A DNA stretch of 64,000 nt from Streptomyces sp. DH-12 (GCF_002899455.1 NZ_PPFB01000001.1:4873001-4937000), one strand, 5' to 3'. Shown: positions 1 through 7,974, counted from the stretch's first letter. Numbers and translations are program-made. The notes: generated by a model from the letters alone, not told the origin.

Positions 1-749
1 TCGAACTGCTCGTGGAGGTGCTCCAGCGCCCAGGCGACGACCTCGGCGAGCGGGTCGGCGCCGATCTCCTCCGGTAAAGACCGGTCGAGGTAGCGCTCCT
101 GGCCGCCGCTGCGGCGCGGCGGGACCACCAGGCGCCGGGCGAGCGCGCCGGCCGCCTCGTTGCCGTGGTCCGTGCGCACGATGTGCAGGCACAGGTCGAT
201 GCCGGCCGCGGTGCCCGCGGACGTCAGCACGTCGCCGTCGTCCACGAACAGCTCGCGTGGATCGACGTGCACCGACGGATAGCGCTTGGCCAGCGTCGGC
301 GCGTACATCCAGTGGGTGGTCGCGGGACGGCCGTCCAGCAGACCCGCCGCCGCGAGGACGAAGGCGCCGGTGCACAGTCCGACGATGCGGGCGCCCTCCT
401 CGTGGGCCCGGCGCAGCGCGTCCAGGGCCTCGTCCGGCGGCGGGGAGGTGATCGATCGCCAGGCCGGCACCACGACGGTGCCCGCCCGGGATATCGCCTC
501 CAGGCCGTGTGGCGCGGTGAGTTCCAGGCCCCCTGTGGTCCGCAGCGGGCCCTCTTCGCCGCCGCACACCAGCAGGCGGTAGCGCGGCACGCCGGCGTCC
601 TGGCGGTCAACCCCGAACACCGACAGCGGTATGGAACTTTCGAAAATGGGGCCGCCGCTGAACAGCAGCACCGCGACGATCTCCTTGCGGCGGCGCCCGG
701 AGAGCTTCCGGGCCGTGTTTTCCGGCGCGGCAGTGGAGTCGTGGCTCAT
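1..749 (-). CDS. adpA: AdpA, central developmental AraC-family regulator (5' part only)
   Basis: AdpA is the AraC/XylS-type regulator at the end of the A-factor/bld cascade, activating and repressing many genes for aerial growth and secondary metabolism. The first 249 codons are present. A DJ-1/PfpI-like dimerisation domain fills about residues 22-190, with the elbow Cys125 in GLCTGAF. The tandem helix-turn-helix DNA-binding domain lies beyond the window edge. Codon 225 (bases 75-77) is TTA, in the linker between the domains, the place known for bldA-dependent control in other streptomycetes. The ATG at 747-749 opens a protein whose start (MSHDSTAAP) matches AdpA as I remember it. Identification is firm. 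Confidence 0.96.
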   Translation of the reverse strand, partial: MSHDSTAAPENTARKLSGRRRKEIVAVLLFSGGPIFESSIPLSVFGVDRQDAGVPRYRLLVCGGEEGPLRTTGGLELTAPHGLEAISRAGTVVVPAWRSITSPPPDEALDALRRAHEEGARIVGLCTGAFVLAAAGLLDGRPATTHWMYAPTLAKRYPSVHVDPRELFVDDGDVLTSAGTAAGIDLCLHIVRTDHGNEAAGALARRLVVPPRRSGGQERYLDRSLPEEIGADPLAEVVAWALEHLHEQF

Positions 750-879
750 CCTGCTAAGCCCCCCTCGGTGGTCGCGGCTCCTCGGTTGTGTCGCTCCTGC
801 ACGTTTCCCCTCGGTCCTGCACGAGTCCCCCGCCGTAAGACAGTCAAGATCGAATCTACTGTGTCCCGTCGCGCACCGG

Positions 880-889
880 TGGCCAGTTC
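880..889 (+). promoter_or_regulatory. Candidate AdpA-binding box upstream of adpA
   Basis: TGGCCAGTTC fits the published AdpA consensus TGGCSNGWWY at all ten positions, about 130 bp upstream of the adpA start. A second copy with one mismatch (TGGCGTGAAG) starts at 920, roughly four helical turns away. AdpA is known to bind its own promoter in other species, so autoregulation is plausible. The consensus is short and chance matches occur. Confidence 0.45.
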
Positions 890-1613
890 GGCACTCGGTG
901 CATTGTCGACTTGGCAACTTGGCGTGAAGCATTCGATCACGAAGCGTTGCACTCGCGCGCCGTGCAGGGAAGTACGCCTCGTCGCGGTGGCCAAAGCGCG
1001 TAGGGTGCGCAGGGCTCGTGAGACCCTTTCCGTGCAGGTGGAACGGGGGTTGGGGGGCGGTCACGGCACCGGGTGCGCCCACGCCGTAAGTTGGCTGAAA
1101 AGAGACGGGTTCGGGTGCGGAAACCGGTCAACCGGCCGGTGTCCGTCCGGCGTCCCGCGGGGCGTGCGCCCGCGCGCGGGAAGGGGTGCCGCGGCGCGGG
1201 GAGCGGCGGACCGGCAGGCGGGGGACGGCCGTGACGGCCGCCGGGCCGCACGCCGCGCCGCGGGAGGACCGCGGGGGCGAGCGGGCAGCCGGACGCGGTC
1301 CGGCGGAGGAGGCCGTCCTCCGGGGACCGGCCGGGGGCGTGGGCGGGGCGGGGCACCGAGGGCCTCCTGTCGTGGCGTGGTCCACCCGCCCCGACGGGCG
1401 GGCGGGCCGCGTCGGTCACCGTGCGGGCGGGGACCGGTGGAGGGGCCGGACGGCCCTTGACGGGCCGGCCGCGGGTGGTTCAGGTGTCAAGCGCATACCG
1501 AGCAAACCGCCTGTACAGGGCAGCAACCATTGCGTCGCGGGCGGACCCTCGTGCATGCTCCGGGGAACCCGCCTCCCGGTTCGCGGGATCTGGGCCATGG
1601 AGGCGTGCCGCCG

Positions 1614-1627
1614 TACCCTTGAGGGTA
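1614..1627. promoter_or_regulatory. Perfect palindrome upstream of the stress-protein gene
   Basis: TACCCT-TG-AGGGTA has 6-bp arms and a 2-bp spacer, about 80 bp upstream of the universal stress protein start. The TACCC...GGGTA form recalls CsoR-type metal-sensor operators, but no CsoR gene or copper gene is adjacent. It could also be a general operator overlapping the uspA promoter. Confidence 0.35.
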
Positions 1628-1707
1628 TGGGGTGGGGAAGACACTTCCCGGACACAGCTCCGCCGCACACTGTCGTCCCATAAAAGGATCACAACCCCGA
1701 GACAGCC

Positions 1708-2235
1708 ATGGCCGGTCACGAATTCTTCGAACCAGCGGACCGCAAGCGGCCGGTCGCCGATCCGACGGCGGCCGAACCCCTGGCGGCGGAGGACTCGCGC
1801 CATGCGTGCGACCCCGCCTTCCGGCACGGGGTGGTCGTCGGCTTCGACGGTTCCACGTCCAGTGAGCGGGCCCTCGCGTACGCCATCGGCATGGCGCGGC
1901 GCTCCGGCTCCGGGCTGATCATCGTCCACGTCGCCAACCGGCTGCCCACCACGGTGTGGGCGGGCTGCGAGCCGCCGGTCTTCGTGGACGTCCCGGACCA
2001 CCGCACGGAGGTGCTGGGGCTGGAGCTGGCCTGCGCCGACCATCTGGCCGAGGTGCCGTGGATCCTCGTCGAGCGGGGCGGGGACATCTGCCACGAACTC
2101 GAAGAGGTGGGGCGGGAGTACGCGGCCGATGCGATCGTCGTGGGTTCCACCCACGGGGTCGTGGGGCGGCTCTTCGGGTCGGTCGCGGGGAGGCTGGCCA
2201 AGCGGGCGCAGCGGCCGGTCGTCGTCATTCCATGA
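1708..2235 (+). CDS. Universal stress protein (UspA family)
   Basis: A single-domain universal stress protein of 175 residues, cytoplasmic. The first ~38 residues are a poorly conserved tail. The Rossmann-like USP domain begins at GVVVGFDGSTSS. The ATP-binding signature G-2x-G-9x-G-S/T is recognisable near the end (GSTHGVVGRLFGS), so this is an ATP-binding type. An in-frame TAA at 1681-1683 rules out a longer protein. No strong Shine-Dalgarno is seen before the ATG; GGAT at 1685-1688 is about 20 bases away. A strong hairpin follows the stop. The precise role cannot be deduced, since most Streptomyces USPs are unassigned. Confidence 0.9.
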   Translation: MAGHEFFEPADRKRPVADPTAAEPLAAEDSRHACDPAFRHGVVVGFDGSTSSERALAYAIGMARRSGSGLIIVHVANRLPTTVWAGCEPPVFVDVPDHRTEVLGLELACADHLAEVPWILVERGGDICHELEEVGREYAADAIVVGSTHGVVGRLFGSVAGRLAKRAQRPVVVIP

Positions 2236-2249
2236 CGTGAGGTGAGGGA

Positions 2250-2286
2250 CGGGCCCCCACGTGTTGCGGCAACACGTGGGGGCCCG
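2250..2286. terminator. Strong hairpin between uspA and glmS
   Basis: An 18-bp perfect inverted repeat (2250-2267 and 2269-2286) with a single-base centre lies 14 bases after the uspA stop. It stands between convergent genes (uspA rightward, glmS leftward) and can end transcription from uspA. There is no U-run of note, as usual in Streptomyces. Confidence 0.75.
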
Positions 2287-2326
2287 TTCTCGTTCGCCGG
2301 CCTCTGCGGGTGCGTCAGGGGTGAGC

Positions 2327-2375
2327 GCGCCCGCGCGGCGGAGCCGCGGATCGGCACGGCCCCGCGCCCCTCGGG
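2327..2375. repeat. Dispersed intergenic repeat, class 1, copy A
   Basis: The first 21 bases are identical to 62481-62501, and the rest shows the same pattern with small changes (CGGCACGGCCCCGCGCCCCT here). The unit folds into GC-rich hairpins and ends with a CGGGG motif. Closely similar elements are common after Streptomyces genes, in my recollection. This copy lies at the 3' ends of uspA and glmS and may serve as a terminator. Confidence 0.6.
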
Positions 2376-2387
2376 GGCGCTTCCCGG

Positions 2388-4205
2388 TTACTCGACCGTG
2401 ACGGACTTCGCCAGATTGCGGGGCTTGTCGATGTCCCGGCCGAGGGCCAGGGCCGTGTGGTAGGCGAGGAGCTGGAGGGGGATGCCCATGAGGATCGGGT
2501 CCAGCTCGTCCTCGTTCTTGGGGACCACGATCGTGTGGTCCGCCTTCTCCTGCGCCTGGTGGGCGACGGCGACGATCCGGCCGCTGCGGGCCTTGATCTC
2601 CTCCATGGCCGCGCGGTTCTTCTCCAGCAGGTCGTCGTCCGGGACGATCGCCACGGTCGGCATGGCCGGCTCGATCAGGGCCAGCGGACCGTGCTTCAGC
2701 TCGGAGGCCGGGTAGGCCTCGGCGTGGATGTAGGAGACCTCCTTGAGCTTCAGGGACGCCTCGCGGGCCACCGGGTAGCCCCGGACGCGGCCGATGAAGA
2801 GCATCGAGCGGGCGTCGGCGTACTCCAGCGCCAGCTTCTTGATCTCCTCCTCCTGCTCCATGATCTCGGCGATCTGGGCGGGGAGGCGGCGCAGGCCCTC
2901 GATGATCCGCTTGCCGTCGCGGACGGAGAGGTCGCGGGTGCGGCCCAGGTGCAGGGCGAGCAGCGCGAAGGCGACCGTGGTGTTGGTGAAGCACTTGGTG
3001 GAGACGACGCAGACCTCCGGGCCGGCGTGCACGTAGACGCCGCCGTCCGCCTCGCGGGCGATCGCGGAACCCACCACGTTGACCACGCCGAGGACCCGGG
3101 CGCCCTTGCGCTTCAGCTCCTGCACGGCGGCCAGCACGTCGTACGTCTCACCGGACTGGGAGACCGCGATGTACAGGGTGTCGGGGTCGACGACCGCGTT
3201 GCGGTAGCGGAACTCGGAGGCCGGCTCGGCGTCGGCGGGGATGCGCGCCAGCTCCTCGATCATCTGCGCGCCGATCATGCCGGCGTGGTACGAGGTGCCG
3301 CAGCCGAGGATCTTCACGCGGCGGATGCGCCGGGCCTCGCGGGCGTCCAGGTTGAGGCCGCCCAGGTGCACGGTGGAGAAGCGGTCGTCGATCCGGCCGC
3401 GCAGCACGCGGTCCACGGCCTCGGCCTGCTCGTGGATCTCCTTGTGCATGTAGGTGTCGTGGCCGCCCATGTCGTAGGAGGCGGCCTCCCACTCCACGGT
3501 GGTGGGCTCGGCGGTGGTGCGCGTGCCCTCCGTGGTGTAGGTGCGGAAGTCGTCGGCCTTGAGGGTGGCCATCTCGCCGTCGTCGAGGGTGACTATCTGA
3601 CGGGTGTGGGCGACCAGCGCGGCGATGTCCGAGGCGACGAACATCTCCTTCTCGCCGATGCCGAGGACGACCGGGGAGCCGTTGCGGGCGACGACGATGC
3701 GGTCCGGGAAGTCGGCGTGCAGCACGGCGATGCCGTAGGTGCCCTCGATCAGGCGGACCGTCTCGCGGACCTTGTCCTCGAGCTTCTCGGCCTGCGAGCG
3801 GGCGATGAGGTGGACGAGGACCTCGGTGTCGGTCTCGGAGAGGAACTCGACGCCGTCCGCCTCCAGCTTGCGGCGCAGGTCGGCGGCGTTGTCGATGATG
3901 CCGTTGTGGACGACGGCGACCTTGCCCTCGGCGTCCAGGTGGGGGTGGGCGTTCACGTCGGACGGGGCGCCGTGGGTGGCCCAGCGGGTGTGGGCGATGC
4001 CGGTGGTGCCCTTGAAGCGCGCCGGGACCTTGGCCTCCAGGTCGCGCACCCGGCCCTTGGCCTTGACCGTCTTCAGGGCCCCCGCCTTCGGGGAGGTCAC
4101 GGCGATGCCCGCCGAGTCGTAGCCGCGGTACTCCAGGCGCTGGAGCCCTTCGAGCAGCAGGGGGGCGACCTCACGCCTGCCGATGTAACCGACGATTCCG
4201 CACAT
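2388..4205 (-). CDS. glmS: Glutamine--fructose-6-phosphate aminotransferase (isomerizing)
   Basis: GlmS makes glucosamine-6-phosphate from fructose-6-phosphate and glutamine, the first step to UDP-GlcNAc for peptidoglycan. The 605-residue length is normal. The mature N-terminal nucleophile Cys2 follows Met in MCGIVGYIG, and the glutamine amidotransferase domain covers about 1-220. Two SIS isomerase domains follow, with the sugar-phosphate site CGTSYHAG. The C-terminus NLAKSVTVE is the hallmark that closes the active site. The gene starts 12 bp after a small conserved gene, so both are probably one transcript. S. coelicolor carries two glmS paralogues; by its neighbours this is the one near the des locus. 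No glmS ribozyme is seen. Confidence 0.95.
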   Translation of the reverse strand: MCGIVGYIGRREVAPLLLEGLQRLEYRGYDSAGIAVTSPKAGALKTVKAKGRVRDLEAKVPARFKGTTGIAHTRWATHGAPSDVNAHPHLDAEGKVAVVHNGIIDNAADLRRKLEADGVEFLSETDTEVLVHLIARSQAEKLEDKVRETVRLIEGTYGIAVLHADFPDRIVVARNGSPVVLGIGEKEMFVASDIAALVAHTRQIVTLDDGEMATLKADDFRTYTTEGTRTTAEPTTVEWEAASYDMGGHDTYMHKEIHEQAEAVDRVLRGRIDDRFSTVHLGGLNLDAREARRIRRVKILGCGTSYHAGMIGAQMIEELARIPADAEPASEFRYRNAVVDPDTLYIAVSQSGETYDVLAAVQELKRKGARVLGVVNVVGSAIAREADGGVYVHAGPEVCVVSTKCFTNTTVAFALLALHLGRTRDLSVRDGKRIIEGLRRLPAQIAEIMEQEEEIKKLALEYADARSMLFIGRVRGYPVAREASLKLKEVSYIHAEAYPASELKHGPLALIEPAMPTVAIVPDDDLLEKNRAAMEEIKARSGRIVAVAHQAQEKADHTIVVPKNEDELDPILMGIPLQLLAYHTALALGRDIDKPRNLAKSVTVE

Positions 4206-4217
4206 ACAGGTGTGTTC

Positions 4218-4475
4218 CTAGCCGTAGACGATGCGGCGCAGCTGCCGGAGCGAGAGCTCGGGCGGCGCCACCGCGCGGTATCTCAGGTCCGCCTCGATCC
4301 GTTGGAAGATCGTCGCGTTCACCAGGCCCTGGGCCTGGAGCTCGCGGTGGCGGCGACGGACGTACTCCTCGGTCGTCTCGTCGAAGTAGGCGAGCACGTC
4401 CTGGATCACACGCAGCGCCTCGCCCCGGCTGAGGGGCGTGGACCGCGTCAGATGATCGACAAGTTCGTCGTGCAC
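4218..4475 (-). CDS. Small conserved actinobacterial protein upstream of glmS
   Basis: An 85-residue soluble, highly charged protein with no signal peptide or membrane segment. It looks mostly helical, with a YVRRRHRELQAQGL stretch and a conserved-looking C-terminus LRRIVYG. I cannot name a domain. It starts with GTG at 4473-4475 and ends 12 bp before glmS, so it is probably co-transcribed and perhaps translationally linked with it. Its strong codon bias and tight spacing support a real gene. A role linked to amino-sugar supply is possible only by position. Confidence 0.7.
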   Translation of the reverse strand: MHDELVDHLTRSTPLSRGEALRVIQDVLAYFDETTEEYVRRRHRELQAQGLVNATIFQRIEADLRYRAVAPPELSLRQLRRIVYG

Positions 4476-4550
4476 CCGATGATCCTGAGGTAACGACGGC
4501 CGTTTCGCAAGAATCGTGCCCGATTTCGGGCAGGCCGGGGTAGGTGGTCG

Positions 4551-5441
4551 TTACATGCGCTTCAGGACGGCCTGCTTGGCGAGGGTGAACTCCTCGTCCG
4601 TGAGCACCCCGGCCCGGTGCAGCTCGCCCAGCTCCCGCAGCCGCCGCAGCAGCGCGTCGTGGTCGTCCTCGGCGCGGTCGGGCGGTGCGGGCCGGTCGTC
4701 CTCGTGGTCGCGCGGACCGTCTAGGGCCGGGGCGGCGGGTGCGGACGGGTGCGGAAGGCGGGCCTGGACGGCGGCGGCCACCAGCGCCATCAGCGGGTCC
4801 TTCCTGAAGCCCCACAGCTCCACCGCGTTCGGGTCGTACTTGGCCGGGACCTTGGCCGGGGCGTGCCGCACGAGGAAGCGCAGGTGGCCGTTGTCCAGGC
4901 CGGACGCCGGCTGCCACTCCACCCCCTCCAGGTCCGGCACCGCCAGGGTGCGGGGGCCGGCGGCGGACTTGGCGTCCTCCGTCTTCCAGTTCCACTCCAG
5001 CCGGACCCGCTCCCCGTCGAAGCTCACCGTGCCGTCCCCGGCGGAGACGGACAGCGGCAGGGACGGGCCGGGCAGCAGATAGCCGGTCACCGGCCCGGAC
5101 GGGATCTGCTCCAGCAGCAGCGCGGTGCGGACCTCCTCCGTGAAGTACTCGGCGACGCCGTAGCGGTCGGGCTCGACGATCAGCCGGTAGGGGTCGTGCG
5201 GCTCGGTGAGGCGCCCGCCGGTCGCGTGCAGCAGCGGGTCGGCGCCGTCGCGCAGCCGCAGCCTGAGCCGCCCCGACTTCTTGCCCTGCTCCAGCGAGAT
5301 GCCCGCCAACGCCTCGAGCGGCACGGTCAGTTCACCCAGCGTCCGGCGCAGCAGGCCGACGTTCTTGTCCCGGCCGGGTGTCAGGCGCAGGGTTTCCCCG
5401 TCGAACGTCCACGTGCCGTCCTTCTGGATGATTTCCGCCAT
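4551..5441 (-). CDS. DUF4429/SHOCT domain protein
   Basis: A 296-residue cytoplasmic protein. Two DUF4429 (PH-like) repeats can be seen, roughly residues 5-100 and 125-225, each opening with a tryptophan/phenylalanine-rich strand (WTFDG and VSFDGERVRLEW). A proline- and aspartate-rich linker leads to a C-terminal SHOCT motif at about 262-296 (LLRRLRELGELHRAGVLT). SHOCT segments are short helical oligomerisation or targeting tails. The family is common in streptomycetes and its function is unknown. It runs leftward, 75 bp upstream of the small protein before glmS, and may share its transcript. Confidence 0.85.
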   Translation of the reverse strand: MAEIIQKDGTWTFDGETLRLTPGRDKNVGLLRRTLGELTVPLEALAGISLEQGKKSGRLRLRLRDGADPLLHATGGRLTEPHDPYRLIVEPDRYGVAEYFTEEVRTALLLEQIPSGPVTGYLLPGPSLPLSVSAGDGTVSFDGERVRLEWNWKTEDAKSAAGPRTLAVPDLEGVEWQPASGLDNGHLRFLVRHAPAKVPAKYDPNAVELWGFRKDPLMALVAAAVQARLPHPSAPAAPALDGPRDHEDDRPAPPDRAEDDHDALLRRLRELGELHRAGVLTDEEFTLAKQAVLKRM

Positions 5442-5565
5442 GGGGGGATTGTTTCACCGGAACGGCGGGGGAGTGGTCCGGACCTGTTCCGGGTGCCCCT
5501 GACAGGGGCGGGAGCCGACGGCGGGGCGGCCCGGGAGGCGGGCGGCTCACCGTCGGTGGGGCTGG

Positions 5566-5594
5566 GCGCGCAGGTCCCCGCGCCCCTGACGGGG
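5566..5594. repeat. Dispersed intergenic repeat, class 2, copy A
   Basis: The block GCGCGCAGGTCCCCGCGCCC followed by a short CTGACGGGG arm resembles 43606-43634 (CGCGCAGTTCCCGCGCCCGT then GCGGG). It forms a compact hairpin (CCCCG/CGGGG). I recall near-identical elements in many Streptomyces intergenic regions. It lies between the DUF4429 gene and the des terminator. Confidence 0.45.
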
Positions 5595-5612
5595 CCCTGT
5601 CCCTGAGGGAGC

Positions 5613-5651
5613 GACGAAGCCCCCGGAGGACCGTACTCCGGGGGCTTCGTC
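5613..5651. terminator. Terminator of the desABCD operon
   Basis: A perfect 16-bp stem (5613-5628 and 5636-5651) with a 7-base loop lies 11 bases downstream of the desD stop in the leftward direction. It is the natural end of the desferrioxamine biosynthetic transcript. Confidence 0.8.
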
Positions 5652-5662
5652 CGTCCATGGGG

Positions 5663-7435
5663 TCAGAAGGCCGCCAGGGGGTTCTTCAGGGTGCCGATGA
5701 GCTGGAGGGCGCCCGAGGGGTCCGCCAGGTCCACCATCTGCTTGTTGTTGCGCAGCTGGAGGCGGTTCAGGCAGGACAGGGCGAACTCCGGGGCGAACAT
5801 GTCGTACCGGGCGAACTTGTCGGCCAGTTCCGGCACCGACGCCTGGTAGGCGCGGGTGACCTCCGCGACCGTGCGCCAGAAGCCGTCCTCGTCGAGGACG
5901 CCCTCCTCGGCGAGGTTCGCCGCGAGGAAACGGAAGAAGCAGTCGAAGACGTCCGTGAAGATCGACAGCAGTTTGGTGTCGTCCGGGACCTCGACGCGGA
6001 TCCGGGACACCTCCGGCGGCAGCACCGCGTCCGGGTCCATCACCGCGATCTCCTCGGCGATGTCCTTGTAGACCGCGCGCTTCACGGCGCCGTTCTCCAG
6101 GACCAGGATGACGTTCTCGCCGTGCGGCATGTACACCAGGTCGTAGGCGTAGAAGCTGTGCAGCAGCGGGACGTAGTACGCCCGCAGGTAGCGCCGCAGC
6201 CACTCCTCCGGGGCCAGCCCGGAGCGCTCGATCAGCGCGCCCGCGAAGGACCTGCCCTCGTGGTCGACGTGGACCAGGGAGGCCATGGTGGCGAGCGACT
6301 CGCCGTCCTTCAGGGACGCCACCGGGCTCTCCCGCCACAGCGCCGCCAGCATCTTGCGGTACGGCGAGTGGCGGTCGGTGGCCTGCTCGTACTCCAGGTG
6401 CCGGTAGCCCACGGCGGCCCGCTCGCGGATGATCGACAGACCCGTCTCGCGCAGCACCGGGTCGTTGTCGATCAGCCGGGCCAGCCAGTCGTTGATCGCC
6501 GGGGTGGCCTCCATGTAGGCGGCGGACAGGCCCCGCATGAAGCCCATGTTGAGGACGGACAGGGCCGTCTTCACGTAGTGCTTCTCCGGGTGCGACCGGT
6601 TGAAGAAGGTGCGGATGGACTGCTGGGCCAGGTACTCGTCGTCGCCCTCGCCCAGGCACACCAGGTGCCGGCGGGCCACCTCGGCGGCGAAGGTGACGGA
6701 CAGCTTGTTCCACCACTGCCAGGGGTGGACCGGGATCAGCAGGTAGTCGGCGGGGTCCAGCTCCTGTGCGCGCAGGACGGCGTGGAACCGCTCGACGGTC
6801 TCCTCGCCCAGTTCCTGCCGGACGAAGGACTCGTACGCGATCCCGACGCCCGCGGTGAACGCGGCCCGGGAGCGGTGGGCGGCCAGCCACACCAGCTTCA
6901 CCGGGTTCGCGGCCTCCGGGGCGTACCGCAGGTACTCGTGGACGCCGAAGCCGAGCCGCCCGTTGTTGGCGACGAAGCAGGGGTGGCCCTCGGTCATGCC
7001 GGACTCGATCGCCTGGAAACCGGCGTCGGCCAGCTCGGCCGAGGTGACCTCCGGCTTGGTCAGCTTGTAGCAGGTGCCGGAGAGGGTGGAGGAGATCTCC
7101 TCCAGGTACACCGGCAGGATCTCGTCGCTCAGCCCCAGGGACTTCTGCAGCTCGATGAAGAAGTCCAGCGCCGCCAGTTCGAGTGCGGTGTCGCCGCGGT
7201 GGCGGGTGATCGAGTCGGCGTCGACCTGCCAGTGGTCCAGGCCGCGCAGCCTCGCGGTGAACGCGTAGCGGGTCTCGCCGTCGTCGCTGCGGACGACGTA
7301 CCGGCCGTCGCCGGCCGGTTCCGGCGTGACGAGCCGCTCGTGCGCGAACTCGGCGAGCGCCTTGCGGATCAGAAGACGGTTGGCCCGCGCCCAGCGGTGG
7401 GGGGACAGATGCGCCACGGCGTCGGACAGGGTCAT
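5663..7435 (-). CDS. desD: Desferrioxamine synthetase DesD (NIS synthetase)
   Basis: DesD joins and cyclises N-hydroxy-N-succinylcadaverine units, ATP-dependently, into desferrioxamine E, or into linear forms when mixed acyl units are used. At 590 residues it has the IucA/IucC fold. Visible motifs are the substrate and nucleotide region around EGHPCFVANNGRLGFG, the PVHPWQWW block, the HPEKHYVKTALSVLNMG block and the late HGENVILV motif. It is last in the desABCD operon; its ATG overlaps the desC stop as ATGA, so translation is coupled. A strong terminator follows. Iron control comes from the box upstream of desA. Confidence 0.96.
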   Translation of the reverse strand: MTLSDAVAHLSPHRWARANRLLIRKALAEFAHERLVTPEPAGDGRYVVRSDDGETRYAFTARLRGLDHWQVDADSITRHRGDTALELAALDFFIELQKSLGLSDEILPVYLEEISSTLSGTCYKLTKPEVTSAELADAGFQAIESGMTEGHPCFVANNGRLGFGVHEYLRYAPEAANPVKLVWLAAHRSRAAFTAGVGIAYESFVRQELGEETVERFHAVLRAQELDPADYLLIPVHPWQWWNKLSVTFAAEVARRHLVCLGEGDDEYLAQQSIRTFFNRSHPEKHYVKTALSVLNMGFMRGLSAAYMEATPAINDWLARLIDNDPVLRETGLSIIRERAAVGYRHLEYEQATDRHSPYRKMLAALWRESPVASLKDGESLATMASLVHVDHEGRSFAGALIERSGLAPEEWLRRYLRAYYVPLLHSFYAYDLVYMPHGENVILVLENGAVKRAVYKDIAEEIAVMDPDAVLPPEVSRIRVEVPDDTKLLSIFTDVFDCFFRFLAANLAEEGVLDEDGFWRTVAEVTRAYQASVPELADKFARYDMFAPEFALSCLNRLQLRNNKQMVDLADPSGALQLIGTLKNPLAAF

Positions 7436-7974
7436 ACGGACACTCCTCGGGCGGCCTCGAACTGTTCGCGCGTGCAGAAGCTCAGCAGCGCGCGCTTCTC
7501 CGGCTTGTCGATCTCTCGCTCGGGCACGAAGCCCACGGCCTCGTTCAGGGCGTGCACGGCCTTGTTGCCGACGTCGGGCTCCACCACGACCCGGCGGGTG
7601 GCCGGGTCGGCGAACAGCTCCTCCATCACGGCGGTGATGACGGCGCGGGTGAAGCCGTGGACCGGCCGGTCGGTGGGGGCGACCAGGAAGTGCATGCCGA
7701 CGTCACCCGGCCGCGGCTCGTAGAGCCCGACGAGTTCGACGTACCGGGGGTCGTACTTCTCCATCAGGAACGCGGGTTCGCCGTCGTGCAGGCCCAGGTA
7801 GGCGTGGTGGTGCTCGTGGGCGGCGATCCGCATGTACTCGCGCTCGACGTCCTGCAGCTTCGCGTCCTGCATCATCCAGAACGCCGCCTTGGGGTGGGTC
7901 ACCCAGCGGTGCAGCAGCTCCGCGTCCCTCAGCGGGTCGAGCGGGCGGACCGTGAACGTGCCGACGGCGCTCAT
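7432..7974 (-). CDS. desC: N-hydroxycadaverine acyltransferase DesC (GNAT family)
   Basis: DesC transfers succinyl or acetyl from CoA to N-hydroxycadaverine, giving the hydroxamate units used by DesD. The 180-residue protein belongs to the IucB-like GNAT group: HHHAYLGLHDGEPAFLMEKY, then the acetyl-CoA-binding region (VAPTDRPVHGFTRAVITAVM) and the late ALNEAVGFVPEREI strand. I placed the start at the ATG at 7972-7974, which overlaps the desB TGA as ATGA; its own TGA overlaps desD in the same way. A much longer open frame reaching back through desB is only a shadow of that gene. Confidence 0.94.
   Translation of the reverse strand: MSAVGTFTVRPLDPLRDAELLHRWVTHPKAAFWMMQDAKLQDVEREYMRIAAHEHHHAYLGLHDGEPAFLMEKYDPRYVELVGLYEPRPGDVGMHFLVAPTDRPVHGFTRAVITAVMEELFADPATRRVVVEPDVGNKAVHALNEAVGFVPEREIDKPEKRALLSFCTREQFEAARGVSV

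Larger units (their letters stand above)
750..1707. other. Long regulatory gap between adpA and the stress-protein gene
   Basis: No convincing gene is seen in this 958-bp gap; open frames here lack family resemblance. It must hold the promoters of leftward adpA and rightward uspA. A perfect AdpA-type box lies at 880-889 and a 9/10 match at 920-929. A CTTGAC/GTCAAG inverted repeat spans 1456-1491, and a perfect 14-bp palindrome sits at 1614-1627. Long adpA leaders and upstream regions with multiple regulator sites are usual in Streptomyces. Confidence 0.7.

Noticed and set aside
1113..1140. A gamma-butyrolactone receptor (ARE) site in repeated ACCGG blocks upstream of adpA
   Set aside because: The repeats AACCGGTCAACCGGCCGGT lack the AT-rich flanks of known ARE sites and are common in GC-rich DNA.
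4206..4217. A glmS ribozyme upstream of glmS
   Set aside because: Only 12 bp separate glmS from the upstream gene, and the ribozyme is a Firmicutes feature; no matching sequence is present.
5442..5662. Loss of the hexosaminidase gene that I recall next to desD in S. coelicolor
   Set aside because: The gap here is only 221 bp and contains no such gene, but the comparison rests on memory of another genome and cannot be verified from this sequence.
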